Shown piece after piece: positions 31,801 through 38,702 of a stretch of 44,217 bases of DNA. Position 1 is the stretch's first letter. Each line of letters begins with the position of its first letter. The stretch covers positions 1 to 44,217 of the forward strand of contig NZ_LLWH01000160.1 in assembly GCF_001411475.1 (NCBI RefSeq), in the 5' to 3' direction. The stretch comes from Pseudomonas endophytica (GTDB lineage: Bacteria; Pseudomonadota; Gammaproteobacteria; Pseudomonadales; Pseudomonadaceae). Under the pieces are notes generated by a model. The model did not search any database. It was not told the DNA's origin and worked only from the letters and a program-made list of their open reading frames with translations. Position numbers and translations under genes: made by a program.

Positions 31801-32512
31801 CACCAGCACGGTGGAAGTCCTGGACGGCGAGATCAAGGCGACTTCGGAAAAAGTCGACGGCGTTTACGCAGTCATTGACTCGGGCTCCGCGGGTGATGAA
31901 AGCGGCAGCGCCGGTGATGAGCGCTCGTCAGCTGGGGCTGAGTCGTTGATGTCTGTCATTGCCGAGCGTGACTTTGCCCAATCAGTGCGTACTGACAGGG
32001 TTATCGCGCAGGTCAACGATACCTCTGCCGCTGTCGAGGTTGTGAGCAAGGCTCAGGCTGACTTCGAAGGTAAAGCCAGCACCATGTGGTCGGTCAAGAT
32101 GCAGGTGAACACTAATGGTCAGCTGGTCACGGCAGGAATCGGGCTGGGCATCGAAACCGATGCAAACGGCGTTACACAGAGCCAGTTTTTAGTGAGTGCA
32201 GATCGCTTTGCTGTGGTTGGAGCGCTCGCGGGAGGGGAGGTATTCACACCCTTCGTGGTTCAGAATGGACAAGTGTTTATGTCGTCGGCATTTATTCAGG
32301 ACGGGACCATCACTAATGCCAAGATCGGGAATTATATTCAGTCGAATAATTATGTAGCTGGTGTATCGGGCTGGAAGTTGTTCTTCGATGGGACGTTTGA
32401 AGTTAATGGGGCGTTCGGCGGGCAGGCGCGGCAGGTCATTAATAACCGTGGGGGTAAGGTTTTCGATGAAAATGGTGTGAAACGCTATCAGTGGGGAGAC
32501 CTTACCGCATGA
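28871..32512 (+). CDS. Tail tip / host specificity protein J
   Basis: A 1213-residue central tail-fibre protein (lambda gpJ-like). The N terminus ('GGSDKPKTPSEAPDSLRSIALAKMLIAVGEGEFDG') and the following tail-hub domains ('YTEVIDAKLRYPNTALLYIEF'-type block near residue 220) are conserved. Fibronectin-III-like segments occupy about residues 620-820 ('VTLTSNSAIAQGLAVTTMTIAWASVPGAVAYDVEWRKDSGNW'). The C-terminal region (about 900-1213) is DUF1983-like, with coiled coils and 'AFIQDGTITNAKIGNYIQSNNYV'. An 'SGSAGDESGSAGDERSSAGAES' linker lies near residue 1005. It contacts the host receptor and ends the tail; the last residues vary between phages with different hosts. Confidence 0.9.
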   Translation: MGAAQLIDISGAKGGSDKPKTPSEAPDSLRSIALAKMLIAVGEGEFDGTPTAKNIFLDNTPLQDEQGNYNFPNVKWEWRTGSVEQPYIPGIPSVENETALGIELRSGTPWVRAISNTQLSAVRLRFAWPTLQSIDDSSNINGYRIEYKVELSTDGGAYKEVLSEAVDGKTTSTYERTRRIDLPKAASGWLLRVTRITVNQNNNKIADTMQIAGFTEVIDAKLRYPNTALLYIEFSAEQFRNIPAITVECDARKMPVPSNYDPRTRTYIGVWDGTFKQAWTDNPVWMTYDITVNDRFGLGRRIKPWQVDKWELYRIAQYCDQLVPDGKGGMEPRFICNLNLQSKADAWSLLRDISAIYRGMTYWAQGQVFSLSDMPRATDFDFAYTRANVIDGKFTYGGASERTRYSRALISYDNPANNYDTDVTAVTDSKLQRRYGDNLLEISAIGCTRESEAQRRGKWALLTNAKDRAVTFRTGLAGRIPLPGYVIPIADELIAGRPVGGLVSAVSGRIITLDRDTSAKPGDRLILNLPDGKCEGRTVQMVSGRKLTVTTAYSVAPEPELVWCLDADDLAVPLYRVTSVSRPEPGVFEISAVQYDPSKFAHIDTGARLEERPISVIPITVVPPPASVTLTSNSAIAQGLAVTTMTIAWASVPGAVAYDVEWRKDSGNWIKMQRTGASSVDVTGIYAGAYLARVRAVSSFDISSIWKSSQLTNLKGKEGLPPAVSFLTTQSLLFEIGLKWGFPAGAEDTQRTEIWYSKSNNLGTAAKLSDLAFPQSDFKLQSLTAGAQFFFWARLVDRTGNIGPFYPVKDGVMGQASADAGPILEMIAGQIGETELGKHLLDRVDLIDGDGPGSVNGRLNEAKKELEGLIDEITDALEYDDTKTYASGEVVRLGNRLFQAIAATTGNPPPNATYWLDIGTLAETTNALVLQVQKNSASIIEQDGKITAQAEQLSAINAKVTDPVTGLEATASGLSSLTSTVEVLDGEIKATSEKVDGVYAVIDSGSAGDESGSAGDERSSAGAESLMSVIAERDFAQSVRTDRVIAQVNDTSAAVEVVSKAQADFEGKASTMWSVKMQVNTNGQLVTAGIGLGIETDANGVTQSQFLVSADRFAVVGALAGGEVFTPFVVQNGQVFMSSAFIQDGTITNAKIGNYIQSNNYVAGVSGWKLFFDGTFEVNGAFGGQARQVINNRGGKVFDENGVKRYQWGDLTA

Positions 32513-32838
32513 GTTACGGAGTTAGAACGTGGAGTGCTAATGGCACGCTGCAATTGGATACGGGCACTTTCACATATCAGGTTTTGCATAGCCAGACTTA
32601 CGCACTGGCTAAAGAACAGATGATAACAGTTCAGGTGCCCGAATTTAGAACCGATAACTGCTCAGCAGCAATACTGCCTATAGGCGCGCCTTCCGGGGCT
32701 TATGCAAATGACGCAATGCCATACATGACGGTATCTAATGGCAGCGTAATAATAAGATCCAAAAACCCTAGTGAGCCCGGAAGAGATTCCGCATCACAGT
32801 TGAGGTTTCGACTTCTGGTCATGAGGTACAGAAATTGA
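32509..32838 (+). CDS. Tail-tip associated protein 1
   Basis: A 109-residue protein whose ATG overlaps the gpJ stop (ATGA); a longer upstream frame lies inside gpJ. It opens 'MSYGVRTWSANGTLQLDTGTFTYQVLHSQ', a type found right after gpJ in Pseudomonas lambda-like phages, and is beta-rich throughout. It starts like the next protein (MTYGLIARNGDNYLQID), suggesting shared ancestry. Likely a small fibre or tip subunit; codon use is clearly more AT-rich than gpJ, as expected for a fast-evolving host-range region. Confidence 0.6.
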   Translation: MSYGVRTWSANGTLQLDTGTFTYQVLHSQTYALAKEQMITVQVPEFRTDNCSAAILPIGAPSGAYANDAMPYMTVSNGSVIIRSKNPSEPGRDSASQLRFRLLVMRYRN

Positions 32839-33533
32839 CTTACGGACTGATAGCGAGAAACGGAGACAACTATTTACAGATTGATTCTGACAGTCCACGT
32901 CTATGTGCGATATATAACGGCACATATCAAGCTGTTGGAAGCAGGGTTGCATCGGTGAACTTTCCCGCGCCGATAACAACTCAAGAGCCGCCCTGTATAT
33001 TTATTCGGAATACTCCAAACAGACCCGATGACCTCTACGACGCCATGGTGATAACAGGCTCAGAGGGCAATTGGACTGGCTTCTATATCTCGGCAAATAA
33101 CATTAACTGGAGGCCAGAAGGTAAGTGGTTTGCTGCTGTATTCGGTTCCGTTGCGCAGTCCGACTACGGTTTGAGAATCTGGGGGCCGGCTGGAGAGATA
33201 ATTTTCGATTCTGGATCAACCCCTGTAGTGGTAACAAAGGCCAACCAAAGTTGGGCATATGCTGGGTTCATTCAAAATCCAACACTCGGAGGCTCACACC
33301 TATACAACAACGCAATGGTTGCGCCGATGGCCGAGGATGAGTATTTCATGATCAACCCATTCTCGCGCGGACTCCTTCAGCCACAACAAATAAACTGGAC
33401 GCCTGCCGGTATTCGCTTTGACTGGGGTGCTAACCGGCTGCAGATATTTGCCATAACAAATAGGCCATCTGGCGGTGCGTGGTTGGACATTGGACAGCCT
33501 GCGGGCGTCTTTGCAAGGCTTCCGGGCACGTAA
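32835..33533 (+). CDS. Tail-tip associated protein 2 (TTG start)
   Basis: A 232-residue protein. The start is TTG inside the TTGA overlap with the previous stop, with GAGG eight bases upstream; no ATG or GTG is available before residue 50. It is a beta-rich protein with many aromatics ('NWTGFYISANNINWRPEGKWFAAVFGS', 'SDYGLRIWGPAGEIIFDSG'), resembling the previous protein at its N terminus. A tail-tip or fibre function is inferred from position. AT-rich codon use continues across this pair. Confidence 0.6.
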   Translation: MTYGLIARNGDNYLQIDSDSPRLCAIYNGTYQAVGSRVASVNFPAPITTQEPPCIFIRNTPNRPDDLYDAMVITGSEGNWTGFYISANNINWRPEGKWFAAVFGSVAQSDYGLRIWGPAGEIIFDSGSTPVVVTKANQSWAYAGFIQNPTLGGSHLYNNAMVAPMAEDEYFMINPFSRGLLQPQQINWTPAGIRFDWGANRLQIFAITNRPSGGAWLDIGQPAGVFARLPGT

Positions 33534-33563
33534 TCAATAACGTTTTTTATTACTCAATTATCA

Positions 33564-33586
33564 GCCCGCTCAGTCGCGGGTTTTTT
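33564..33586 (+). terminator. Intrinsic terminator after the tip proteins
   Basis: CCCGC / GCGGG hairpin with a six-base loop and six T. Confidence 0.75.
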
Positions 33587-33601
33587 CGTTTGGAGAACAG
33601 C

Positions 33602-34057
33602 ATGGCACGGCAAGAAATTATCTTAGGTACACCGCCGACAGGTCTTGGCGGCGATCCTCCACGCGTCGCCAGCATGAAAATAAACGCAATGACGCTGGAG
33701 TTATATGAAAAGAATGCGAAGTTAGGAACAGCTGCCTTAGCAAATATACTCGGAACCATGGCGAGCGGAGCGATCATAGAGCGCGGGTCGAATGCTAATG
33801 GTGAGTTCACAAAGTGGGCTGACGGCACCATGATTGCGTGGTTTCGATTCACCGGATACAGCGCCAACACAAACCACGACAAGTTGTTCCCGGTGTCGTT
33901 CTCCGCGACTCCAGCGGTCGCAGCTAGCGTACAACCCTCGGCTGCCTTCGACACCACGTGGATGGTGTGGGCGACAGGTCCTGCGGGTTATGGGTTCAGG
34001 TCTACCATATCCGCACAGAATATTGTATGTATTCAGGCCATGGGGAGATGGAAGTAA
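33602..34057 (+). CDS. Short tail fibre protein
   Basis: A 151-residue protein from ATG 33602 with GGAG upstream. The N terminus 'QEIILGTPPTGLGGDPPRVASMKINAMTLELYEKNAKLGTAAL' is the usual attachment segment of Pseudomonas tail fibres. The C-terminal 'ANGEFTKWADGTMIAWFRFTGYSANTNHDKLFPVSFSATPAVAAS' is the typical beta-sandwich fibre tip. It is very short for a fibre: the attachment region joins the tip almost without shaft. It probably binds the cell surface. It overlaps the next gene by one base. Confidence 0.75.
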   Translation: MARQEIILGTPPTGLGGDPPRVASMKINAMTLELYEKNAKLGTAALANILGTMASGAIIERGSNANGEFTKWADGTMIAWFRFTGYSANTNHDKLFPVSFSATPAVAASVQPSAAFDTTWMVWATGPAGYGFRSTISAQNIVCIQAMGRWK

Positions 34058-34383
34058 TGCAGATCATACTTAGCCCCCAGCGCAGAGATGACACAGTTAT
34101 TTATCAAACAGCTGGAGAAGTAATTATTGTTAACGGCGAGTTGTTTGACTTTTCAAAAATTGAAGAAGGAGATGTATTGCCGAAAGAGGCCATTAAGTCA
34201 GAATGGTTTTCAGGGGACGTGACTCGGACAAATGGAGAACTTCAATTAAGTCTAATTCTGGCTAACCCATGGAACTACAGTCAGGCCCAGGCATTTCCAT
34301 CCCCGATACGGGTAACTAAAAACGGCCTGCTTGATCTGCCGAAACCTTTGCCGCTACCCCGTCAGGAGCCAGCTAATGAATAA
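34057..34383 (+). CDS. Hypothetical fibre-linked protein
   Basis: A 108-residue protein from the ATG overlapping the fibre stop (TAATG). It has strand-rich sequence 'QTAGEVIIVNGELFDFSKIEEGDVLP' and 'VTRTNGELQLSLILANPWN', followed by a Pro-rich end. Coupling with a fibre gene and with the next gene suggests a part in fibre assembly, but I recognise no named family. Confidence 0.55.
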   Translation: MQIILSPQRRDDTVIYQTAGEVIIVNGELFDFSKIEEGDVLPKEAIKSEWFSGDVTRTNGELQLSLILANPWNYSQAQAFPSPIRVTKNGLLDLPKPLPLPRQEPANE

Positions 34384-34648
34384 CATAGACTGGTCGCAGC
34401 TGCGCAAGGCCGAAGACATCAAGGCCGAAACAGAGGCGTCACGATTAGCGCCTTTGATAGCGGCAGAAACCCAATGGGCCGAGCAAGAGCGCAAGTTTGC
34501 AGGTGAACAACTCGAAGCCATTGAAGACGGCGAGAGTGTCGCGGGTACCGAACGAGAGTGGCGTGACTACCGCACTCAAGTGCGTGCCTGGAAGTTGGGC
34601 GCTGCAGGTTATCCAGATTCAAATCTACGGCCAGCGCGCCCGATCTGA
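34376..34648 (+). CDS. Tail fibre assembly-type protein
   Basis: A 90-residue protein with AGGAG seven bases before ATG 34376. It opens 'MNNIDWSQLRKAEDIKAE' and continues as a charged helical protein with 'ATEREWRDYRTQVRAWKLGAAGYPDSNLRPARP', common in Pseudomonas phages immediately after tail fibre genes and usually called phage tail assembly chaperone. It probably aids trimerisation of the fibre; no enzymatic motif is present. Confidence 0.65.
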   Translation: MNNIDWSQLRKAEDIKAETEASRLAPLIAAETQWAEQERKFAGEQLEAIEDGESVAGTEREWRDYRTQVRAWKLGAAGYPDSNLRPARPI

Positions 34649-34667
34649 CACTCTTCATCACACAGAA

Positions 34668-34693
34668 CCCCGCCATCGAGCGGGATTTTTTTT
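34668..34693 (+). terminator. Intrinsic terminator before the endolysin gene
   Basis: Hairpin CCCGC / GCGGG with CATCGA in the loop and eight T. It closely resembles the hairpin at 19408. Confidence 0.8.
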
Positions 34694-34707
34694 GCTCGGA
34701 GAAACCC

Positions 34708-35376
34708 ATGCCCATCACATCGCAGCAACTGCTGCAGATCCTCCCGAACGCCGGCCAAGTTGCCGGCGTTTTTGTTCCCGTCCTAAACACCGCAATGAAC
34801 CGGTACCAGATCGTTGGTCAGAAGCGCATTGCAGCCTTTATCGCGCAGGTTGGCCATGAATCCGGTCAGTTGACGCGCCTGGTGGAGAACCTGAACTACA
34901 GCGCTGACGGTCTGGCCAACACTTGGCCCAATCGCTACGCCGAGCCAGACGGCAAGAGCGGCTACGTCAAAGTTATGGTTAAAGACAGGTCACGCAACAA
35001 GCCCAATGCCTTGGGCCTAAGCCTTGCTAACAAACCTGAGCAGATCGCCAACAACGTCTACGCCGGACGCATGGGTAACATCGCGCCGGGCGACGGCTGG
35101 AAGTATCGCGGGCGCGGTCTTATTCAGCTTACCGGCAAGACCAACTACCGGCTGTGCGGCGAAGCTCTGGGCCTAGACCTACTCGCACAGCCTGAACTGC
35201 TGGAGAAACCACAGCACGCCTGCATGGCTGCCGCGTGGTTCTGGTCAAGCAACGGGCTGAACTCGCTGGCCGACAAGAGCGACCTTGAAAGCATCACCCG
35301 GCGCTTGAACGGCGGGCTGACGGGGTTGGCCGATCGTCAGGCGCTTTACGCTCGAGCGCTGAAGGTGCTGGCATGA
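34708..35376 (+). CDS. Endolysin, glycoside hydrolase family 19
   Basis: A 222-residue chitinase-like lysozyme that cuts the glycan strands of peptidoglycan at the end of the lytic cycle. The catalytic Glu is in 'AQVGHESGQLTRLVENLNYSADGL' (Glu51, with Glu60 a second candidate), and 'WKYRGRGLIQLTGKTNY' (131-147) is the family signature. It has no signal peptide, so it needs a holin; the only candidates are about 29 kb upstream. GGAG precedes the start, and the end overlaps the spanin gene by four bases. Confidence 0.9.
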   Translation: MPITSQQLLQILPNAGQVAGVFVPVLNTAMNRYQIVGQKRIAAFIAQVGHESGQLTRLVENLNYSADGLANTWPNRYAEPDGKSGYVKVMVKDRSRNKPNALGLSLANKPEQIANNVYAGRMGNIAPGDGWKYRGRGLIQLTGKTNYRLCGEALGLDLLAQPELLEKPQHACMAAAWFWSSNGLNSLADKSDLESITRRLNGGLTGLADRQALYARALKVLA

Positions 35377-35885
35377 ACCCGGCGCGCTGGCTGGGCCTAA
35401 CGGTGCTACTGGCCATTGCGTGTTTTGCCACATGGAAAGTGGACGCCTGGCGCTACGGCAAGCAACTGGCTGAGCTGAACGCAGAACATCAAACAGCACT
35501 CACTCGCCTTGCCAACGTCAATTCCGCTTTAATCCTGGAAGAAGAGGGCAAGCGCTTTGCTCTTGAACAATGGCTGGCAGCCAGCGACCAAGCCCACTAT
35601 CGAGCCTTGACCGATGAAAAAACCAATCAAACACGCCTGCGTGATCGCCTTGCTAGTGCTGATCTGCGGCTGTCAGTCCTACTCGACGCCACCGACACAG
35701 CTAGTTGTGACCCAATGCAAGCCACCCCCCGCACCAGCGGCGTGGTTTATGGCCCCCGTAGAGCCCAACTTGACCCAGCGCATGCTCAACGAATTATCGG
35801 AATCACCAGCGATGGAGACCGAGGACTGATTGCGCTTCAGGCCTGCCAAGCTTACATCAAAGTACTTATAGCTGAAGTGAGGTGA
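35373..35885 (+). CDS. Inner-membrane spanin (Rz-like)
   Basis: A 170-residue protein. Residues 5-22 form an uncleaved N-terminal membrane anchor ('RWLGLTVLLAIACFATWKV'), followed by a periplasmic helical region ('LAELNAEHQTALTRLANVNSALILEEEGKRFALEQWL') as in Rz proteins. It pairs with the outer-membrane lipoprotein encoded within it in another frame (35614-35829), and together they fuse the membranes after endolysin action. It overlaps the endolysin stop. Confidence 0.88.
   Translation: MNPARWLGLTVLLAIACFATWKVDAWRYGKQLAELNAEHQTALTRLANVNSALILEEEGKRFALEQWLAASDQAHYRALTDEKTNQTRLRDRLASADLRLSVLLDATDTASCDPMQATPRTSGVVYGPRRAQLDPAHAQRIIGITSDGDRGLIALQACQAYIKVLIAEVR
35614..35829 (+). CDS. Outer-membrane spanin lipoprotein (Rz1-like), nested in Rz
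   Basis: A 71-residue gene wholly inside the Rz gene in the +1 frame. The signal 'MKKPIKHACVIALLVLICGC' ends in a lipobox with Cys20; the mature peptide is Pro-rich ('TPPTQLVVTQCKPPPAPAAW'). Nested Rz/Rz1 is the lambda arrangement. It connects to the periplasmic part of Rz across the periplasm. Confidence 0.87.
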   Translation: MKKPIKHACVIALLVLICGCQSYSTPPTQLVVTQCKPPPAPAAWFMAPVEPNLTQRMLNELSESPAMETED

Positions 35886-36054
35886 AACGATGATGGTCCT
35901 AGCAAGTGAGCTTTGAGGCAGTAGATGTTTTTACCGGGAGAAATTCGGATTTTGTGATGATTGAAGTGCGGGTTAGTGATGCCTAAGAAGTCCGAAGATA
36001 AACTGTTTTTAAGTTGGGGGGGCGGTGATTGCTTTTTTTATCTAATAATTCGTA

Positions 36055-36071
36055 GAGGGGGGAGCCCCCTC
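36055..36071. repeat. G/C hairpin beyond the lysis genes
   Basis: Seven-base arms GAGGGGG / CCCCCTC with a three-base loop. Some T follow on the plus strand after a gap, so it could end lysis-operon transcripts weakly. Apart from it, 35886-36128 holds no gene I can support. Confidence 0.35.
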
Positions 36072-36128
36072 TTAAGTTGTTGTTTTTCTAGTTTTAATCT
36101 TTGTAGATATAAGATTGCAGGGTGTGAA

Positions 36129-37268
36129 TTAGGGCATGAGCTTTATAAGTGTTTGTTGGGCGCGCGAGTCAGTACTGCCGCTAAATGCAGAGCTTGCCTG
36201 AGCAGTGTACTGAGTTGCGCCAACAGGCTTAAATGGGTCTGATTGAATGTTTATATCGTAATACCTCATGGTGTTGCCGAACTTTCCGAGAGCTACCCCA
36301 GTTACGCTTGAAGCCCCGCCTGCTTTAAGGAAGGCAGCAGCTACACCAAATGAAAGGCCATATGTTGTGCAGTCATCTACTACAATTACATTTCTATTAA
36401 TTAAGCGCGTTTTGTAGAATGGGTTGAGGTGGATGGTCGTGATTTGGTCTGCGGGGTCTGTTCTGTCCCCACTTCTGTTAGATGATCTTTTCTGAGACGC
36501 AGTGTGGCGTATAAAAAGAGGTTCCTCGCGTTTGGCAAATCGTACTAGAGAAACCGTGGTTCTCAATCTATGAGTGAAATCGCTGAGTACCTCTGTGTCG
36601 CCGGTCGTTACCTGTGACGACGGATAAACTCCCCAGAGAAGATCGCTTGTGTTGTAGATTTTATCAATTAGTAGAGATCGAGAAGCAAGTAGAGATAGAG
36701 CCATTAACTGTGCGCCACCATTTTTTACAGTGGAAGTCAGTTTTTTTGCGAAAACCTGTTGTGTTGCTGTTATGTTGTTGCCATATCCTGATAGGTCAGC
36801 TAGGGCTCTAGCACTATATTTTACTTGGTCGCCTTTAAACCACCAGTGCCCAGTCCAGTCTTCTGTCAATTTGACAACTGTTTCAAGTTCGGTTCCGCTG
36901 TTGACTTTTATACCTAGCCCTTTGATTCCCCTGTCAGAAGACCAGCCTGCTGCGATCAGCATAGCGTGACCATTCTTTGCCATTTGCATATCTTCTGGCT
37001 TAATAGCCAACACAAGGATGTTGTGTGTTTCTATCTTTAGTGTTTCTGCTGCTTTGCGTATAACTGCCCCACTTTGACGAGCTTCAGTTTTGATGAATAT
37101 AACGTTTGAGCCCTTAAACTCGTCGTCAAACCACGCGGGCTTATTATGATTTGATGTTATCCCGACTGCACTACCAGACGCGCAAATATTGATTAACGAC
37201 TGTATGGTTGCTTTTGAGGGTGTTCCATTATTTAGCAAAGCTGCCGGTGATGTAATGAGGGCTAGCAT
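36129..37268 (-). CDS. Phosphoribosyltransferase-domain protein, ShosT-like
   Basis: A 379-residue protein with AGGAG five bases before its ATG, 18 bases downstream of the DprA-like gene. Residues 293-306 (NVIVVDDCTTYGLS) are the PRPP-binding motif of type I phosphoribosyltransferases, with a hydrophobic strand before and 'GVAAAFLKAGGASSVTGVALGKF' after. The N-terminal 140 residues look like a Rossmann/HAD-type domain ('GSAVGITSNHNKPAWF', 'ILVLAIKPEDMQMAKNGHAMLIAAGW'). A PRTase next to a DprA-family gene is the composition of ShosTA, in which the PRTase is the toxin. The operon is AT-rich relative to phage and host genes. Substrate base cannot be told from sequence. Confidence 0.75.
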   Translation of the reverse strand: MLALITSPAALLNNGTPSKATIQSLINICASGSAVGITSNHNKPAWFDDEFKGSNVIFIKTEARQSGAVIRKAAETLKIETHNILVLAIKPEDMQMAKNGHAMLIAAGWSSDRGIKGLGIKVNSGTELETVVKLTEDWTGHWWFKGDQVKYSARALADLSGYGNNITATQQVFAKKLTSTVKNGGAQLMALSLLASRSLLIDKIYNTSDLLWGVYPSSQVTTGDTEVLSDFTHRLRTTVSLVRFAKREEPLFIRHTASQKRSSNRSGDRTDPADQITTIHLNPFYKTRLINRNVIVVDDCTTYGLSFGVAAAFLKAGGASSVTGVALGKFGNTMRYYDINIQSDPFKPVGATQYTAQASSAFSGSTDSRAQQTLIKLMP

Positions 37269-37286
37269 CCTTACTCCTAAAATCCA

Positions 37287-38357
37287 TTAAAGTAGAGAAA
37301 GTTGTGGGTCTTTAAGTTCGTCTAGCAGAGTGAGCTGGTCAAAATTTTCTTTGCTGATAGTTTTTGTTTCCGGTTCGGGCGCAGGCTCATCAAGTGCCTG
37401 CATGACAACATGTTCTGGTGGAAGTGTTGTATGGGTCTGGTCTGAATCTGTAAAATATGAAACCAAGCCAATTAATAGCTGAGTGTCTTTAGGTATTTCA
37501 AGAGACAATGCCTCATAAGCAGTCTCGGCATAGGCTAACTCTGGCTTTTTGATGTAGGTACTAGGTAAGTGTAGATTGATAATCTTTTTGCCATATTTGC
37601 TTGCGAATTTCACGGTGTGTGCAGTGCCGCTTTTTATTTCCCATTCGGTTGGGAATAAAATATCTCCAAGCGCTGCTTGTAGCCGGTTCCTTCTAACGAA
37701 ATTCTCAGCGCTATACGATTGGTGCGGTAAATACTCGCTTATTACTGAGCCGCCTTTATTTATAATTTCTGATCGTAACCCTTCAGAACCTCTGGGATAA
37801 TTTTCCAGAATGCCGGTTCCGAGTACAGCTATAGTGGGTATCCCGTATCTGATTGATTCCACATGCGCAGTTTGGTCAATACCTAAGGCTAAACCACTAA
37901 CAGTCACGCACTTTTGATTAGTCAGCGCAGCGACAAGAAATCTTGTTAAAAAGATACCGTCTGCCGATGGTTTTCTGGTTCCTACTATAGACATGGCGGG
38001 TAGATAAAGGTTTTCAACATTACCTTGAATAAAGATCCATTCAGGACTGTCAGGTATGTTGGCTAGTTTCTGAGGAAAGTGATCCTCATGTTTGAATATT
38101 AAGGTCACGTTGATGTTGGCGAGCGCTCGCGCTTCAACTAGGCCTTTAGCCCAAAGAGCCTGTTTGTCTTCAAGGCTATTTATATTCGCATCGCGGAATA
38201 TCTTGTCTAAGCCTACATCTTGGGGGGAACGTAAGGCTTCATTAAAGCTTATTTCGGACTGGGCTATTTTATAAAGGGTTCGAAAGCCAATCCCTTTTAA
38301 GGCGCAAAGAGATAGAAAAGCTATCCTTTCATGTCTCCAGTAATTGGTATTTTCCAT
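37287..38357 (-). CDS. DprA-family protein, ShosA-like
   Basis: A 356-residue protein with the DprA/Smf Rossmann domain. Residues 123-128 are SIVGTR, 154-161 SGLALGID, then 'IAVLGTGILENYPRGSEGL' (176-194), 'ISEYLPHQSYSAENFVRRNRLQAALGD' (206-232) and 'SGTAHTVKFASKYGKKI' (243-259). A helix-hairpin-helix-like 'ALKGIGFRTLYKI' opens the protein. Chromosomal DprA loads RecA on single-stranded DNA in transformation. Here the phage location and the PRTase partner point to the antitoxin/sensor of a ShosTA-type system. The C-terminal 90 residues are not typical of DprA and may bind the toxin. Confidence 0.78.
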   Translation of the reverse strand: MENTNYWRHERIAFLSLCALKGIGFRTLYKIAQSEISFNEALRSPQDVGLDKIFRDANINSLEDKQALWAKGLVEARALANINVTLIFKHEDHFPQKLANIPDSPEWIFIQGNVENLYLPAMSIVGTRKPSADGIFLTRFLVAALTNQKCVTVSGLALGIDQTAHVESIRYGIPTIAVLGTGILENYPRGSEGLRSEIINKGGSVISEYLPHQSYSAENFVRRNRLQAALGDILFPTEWEIKSGTAHTVKFASKYGKKIINLHLPSTYIKKPELAYAETAYEALSLEIPKDTQLLIGLVSYFTDSDQTHTTLPPEHVVMQALDEPAPEPETKTISKENFDQLTLLDELKDPQLSLL

Positions 38358-38702
38358 TTTCAGTGCCTTGTTAGATCAACCTTGCCAAATCCCTTAGGCC
38401 CACCAGGAGCTCCTTTTTTTGCGCTGGTGCTCGTAGATCTGTAGCAGCGCTCAGGTTGCCCTCCCTTGTCGCTGGTGTCCATCTACTTTTGTTGAATTTC
38501 AACGGCTTCTACGTTAGGAGTCAGCGAAATAGCACTGATTTTACAGATGACATTTCCATTTTTGACCTTTTGCTGTTGACATTTTTCTGCACTCCTTTCT
38601 GAAGAGAAGGGGGGCACTTTGATGATTGTTGTAGAGTCCTGACGCGCCTGGCTTGGCTGCTAGTGATAGCCTACGAACACCTCGAGCAGTTGAGAAACCA
38701 AC
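38358..38702. other. Region between the DprA-like gene and the next plus-strand gene
   Basis: This 345-base region holds short minus-strand frames only. One is the 40-residue frame above. Another ends at a TAG just before it (C-terminal sequence ICKISAISLTPNVEAVEIQQ plus K) without a convincing start. A third is a 13-residue peptide MSTAKGQKWKCHL with a good AGGAG site. They could be fragments of one decayed upstream gene or leader peptides. No clear promoter was identified. Confidence 0.35.
38360..38482 (-). CDS. Candidate 40-residue protein directly before the DprA-like gene
   Basis: A short frame ending two bases before the DprA-like start. The product is MDTSDKGGQPERCYRSTSTS followed by AKKGAPGGPKGFGKVDLTRH: basic, Gly/Lys-rich, with one Cys. 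No clear ribosome site is seen. Its exact abutment to the next gene suggests either a third, translationally coupled operon member or a remnant of a longer gene. Low confidence. Confidence 0.3.
   Translation of the reverse strand: MDTSDKGGQPERCYRSTSTSAKKGAPGGPKGFGKVDLTRH

Noticed and set aside
35961..36242. 93-residue plus-strand frame after the spanins
   Set aside because: It has no ribosome site, an unnatural Cys-rich composition, and overlaps the end of the PRTase gene.
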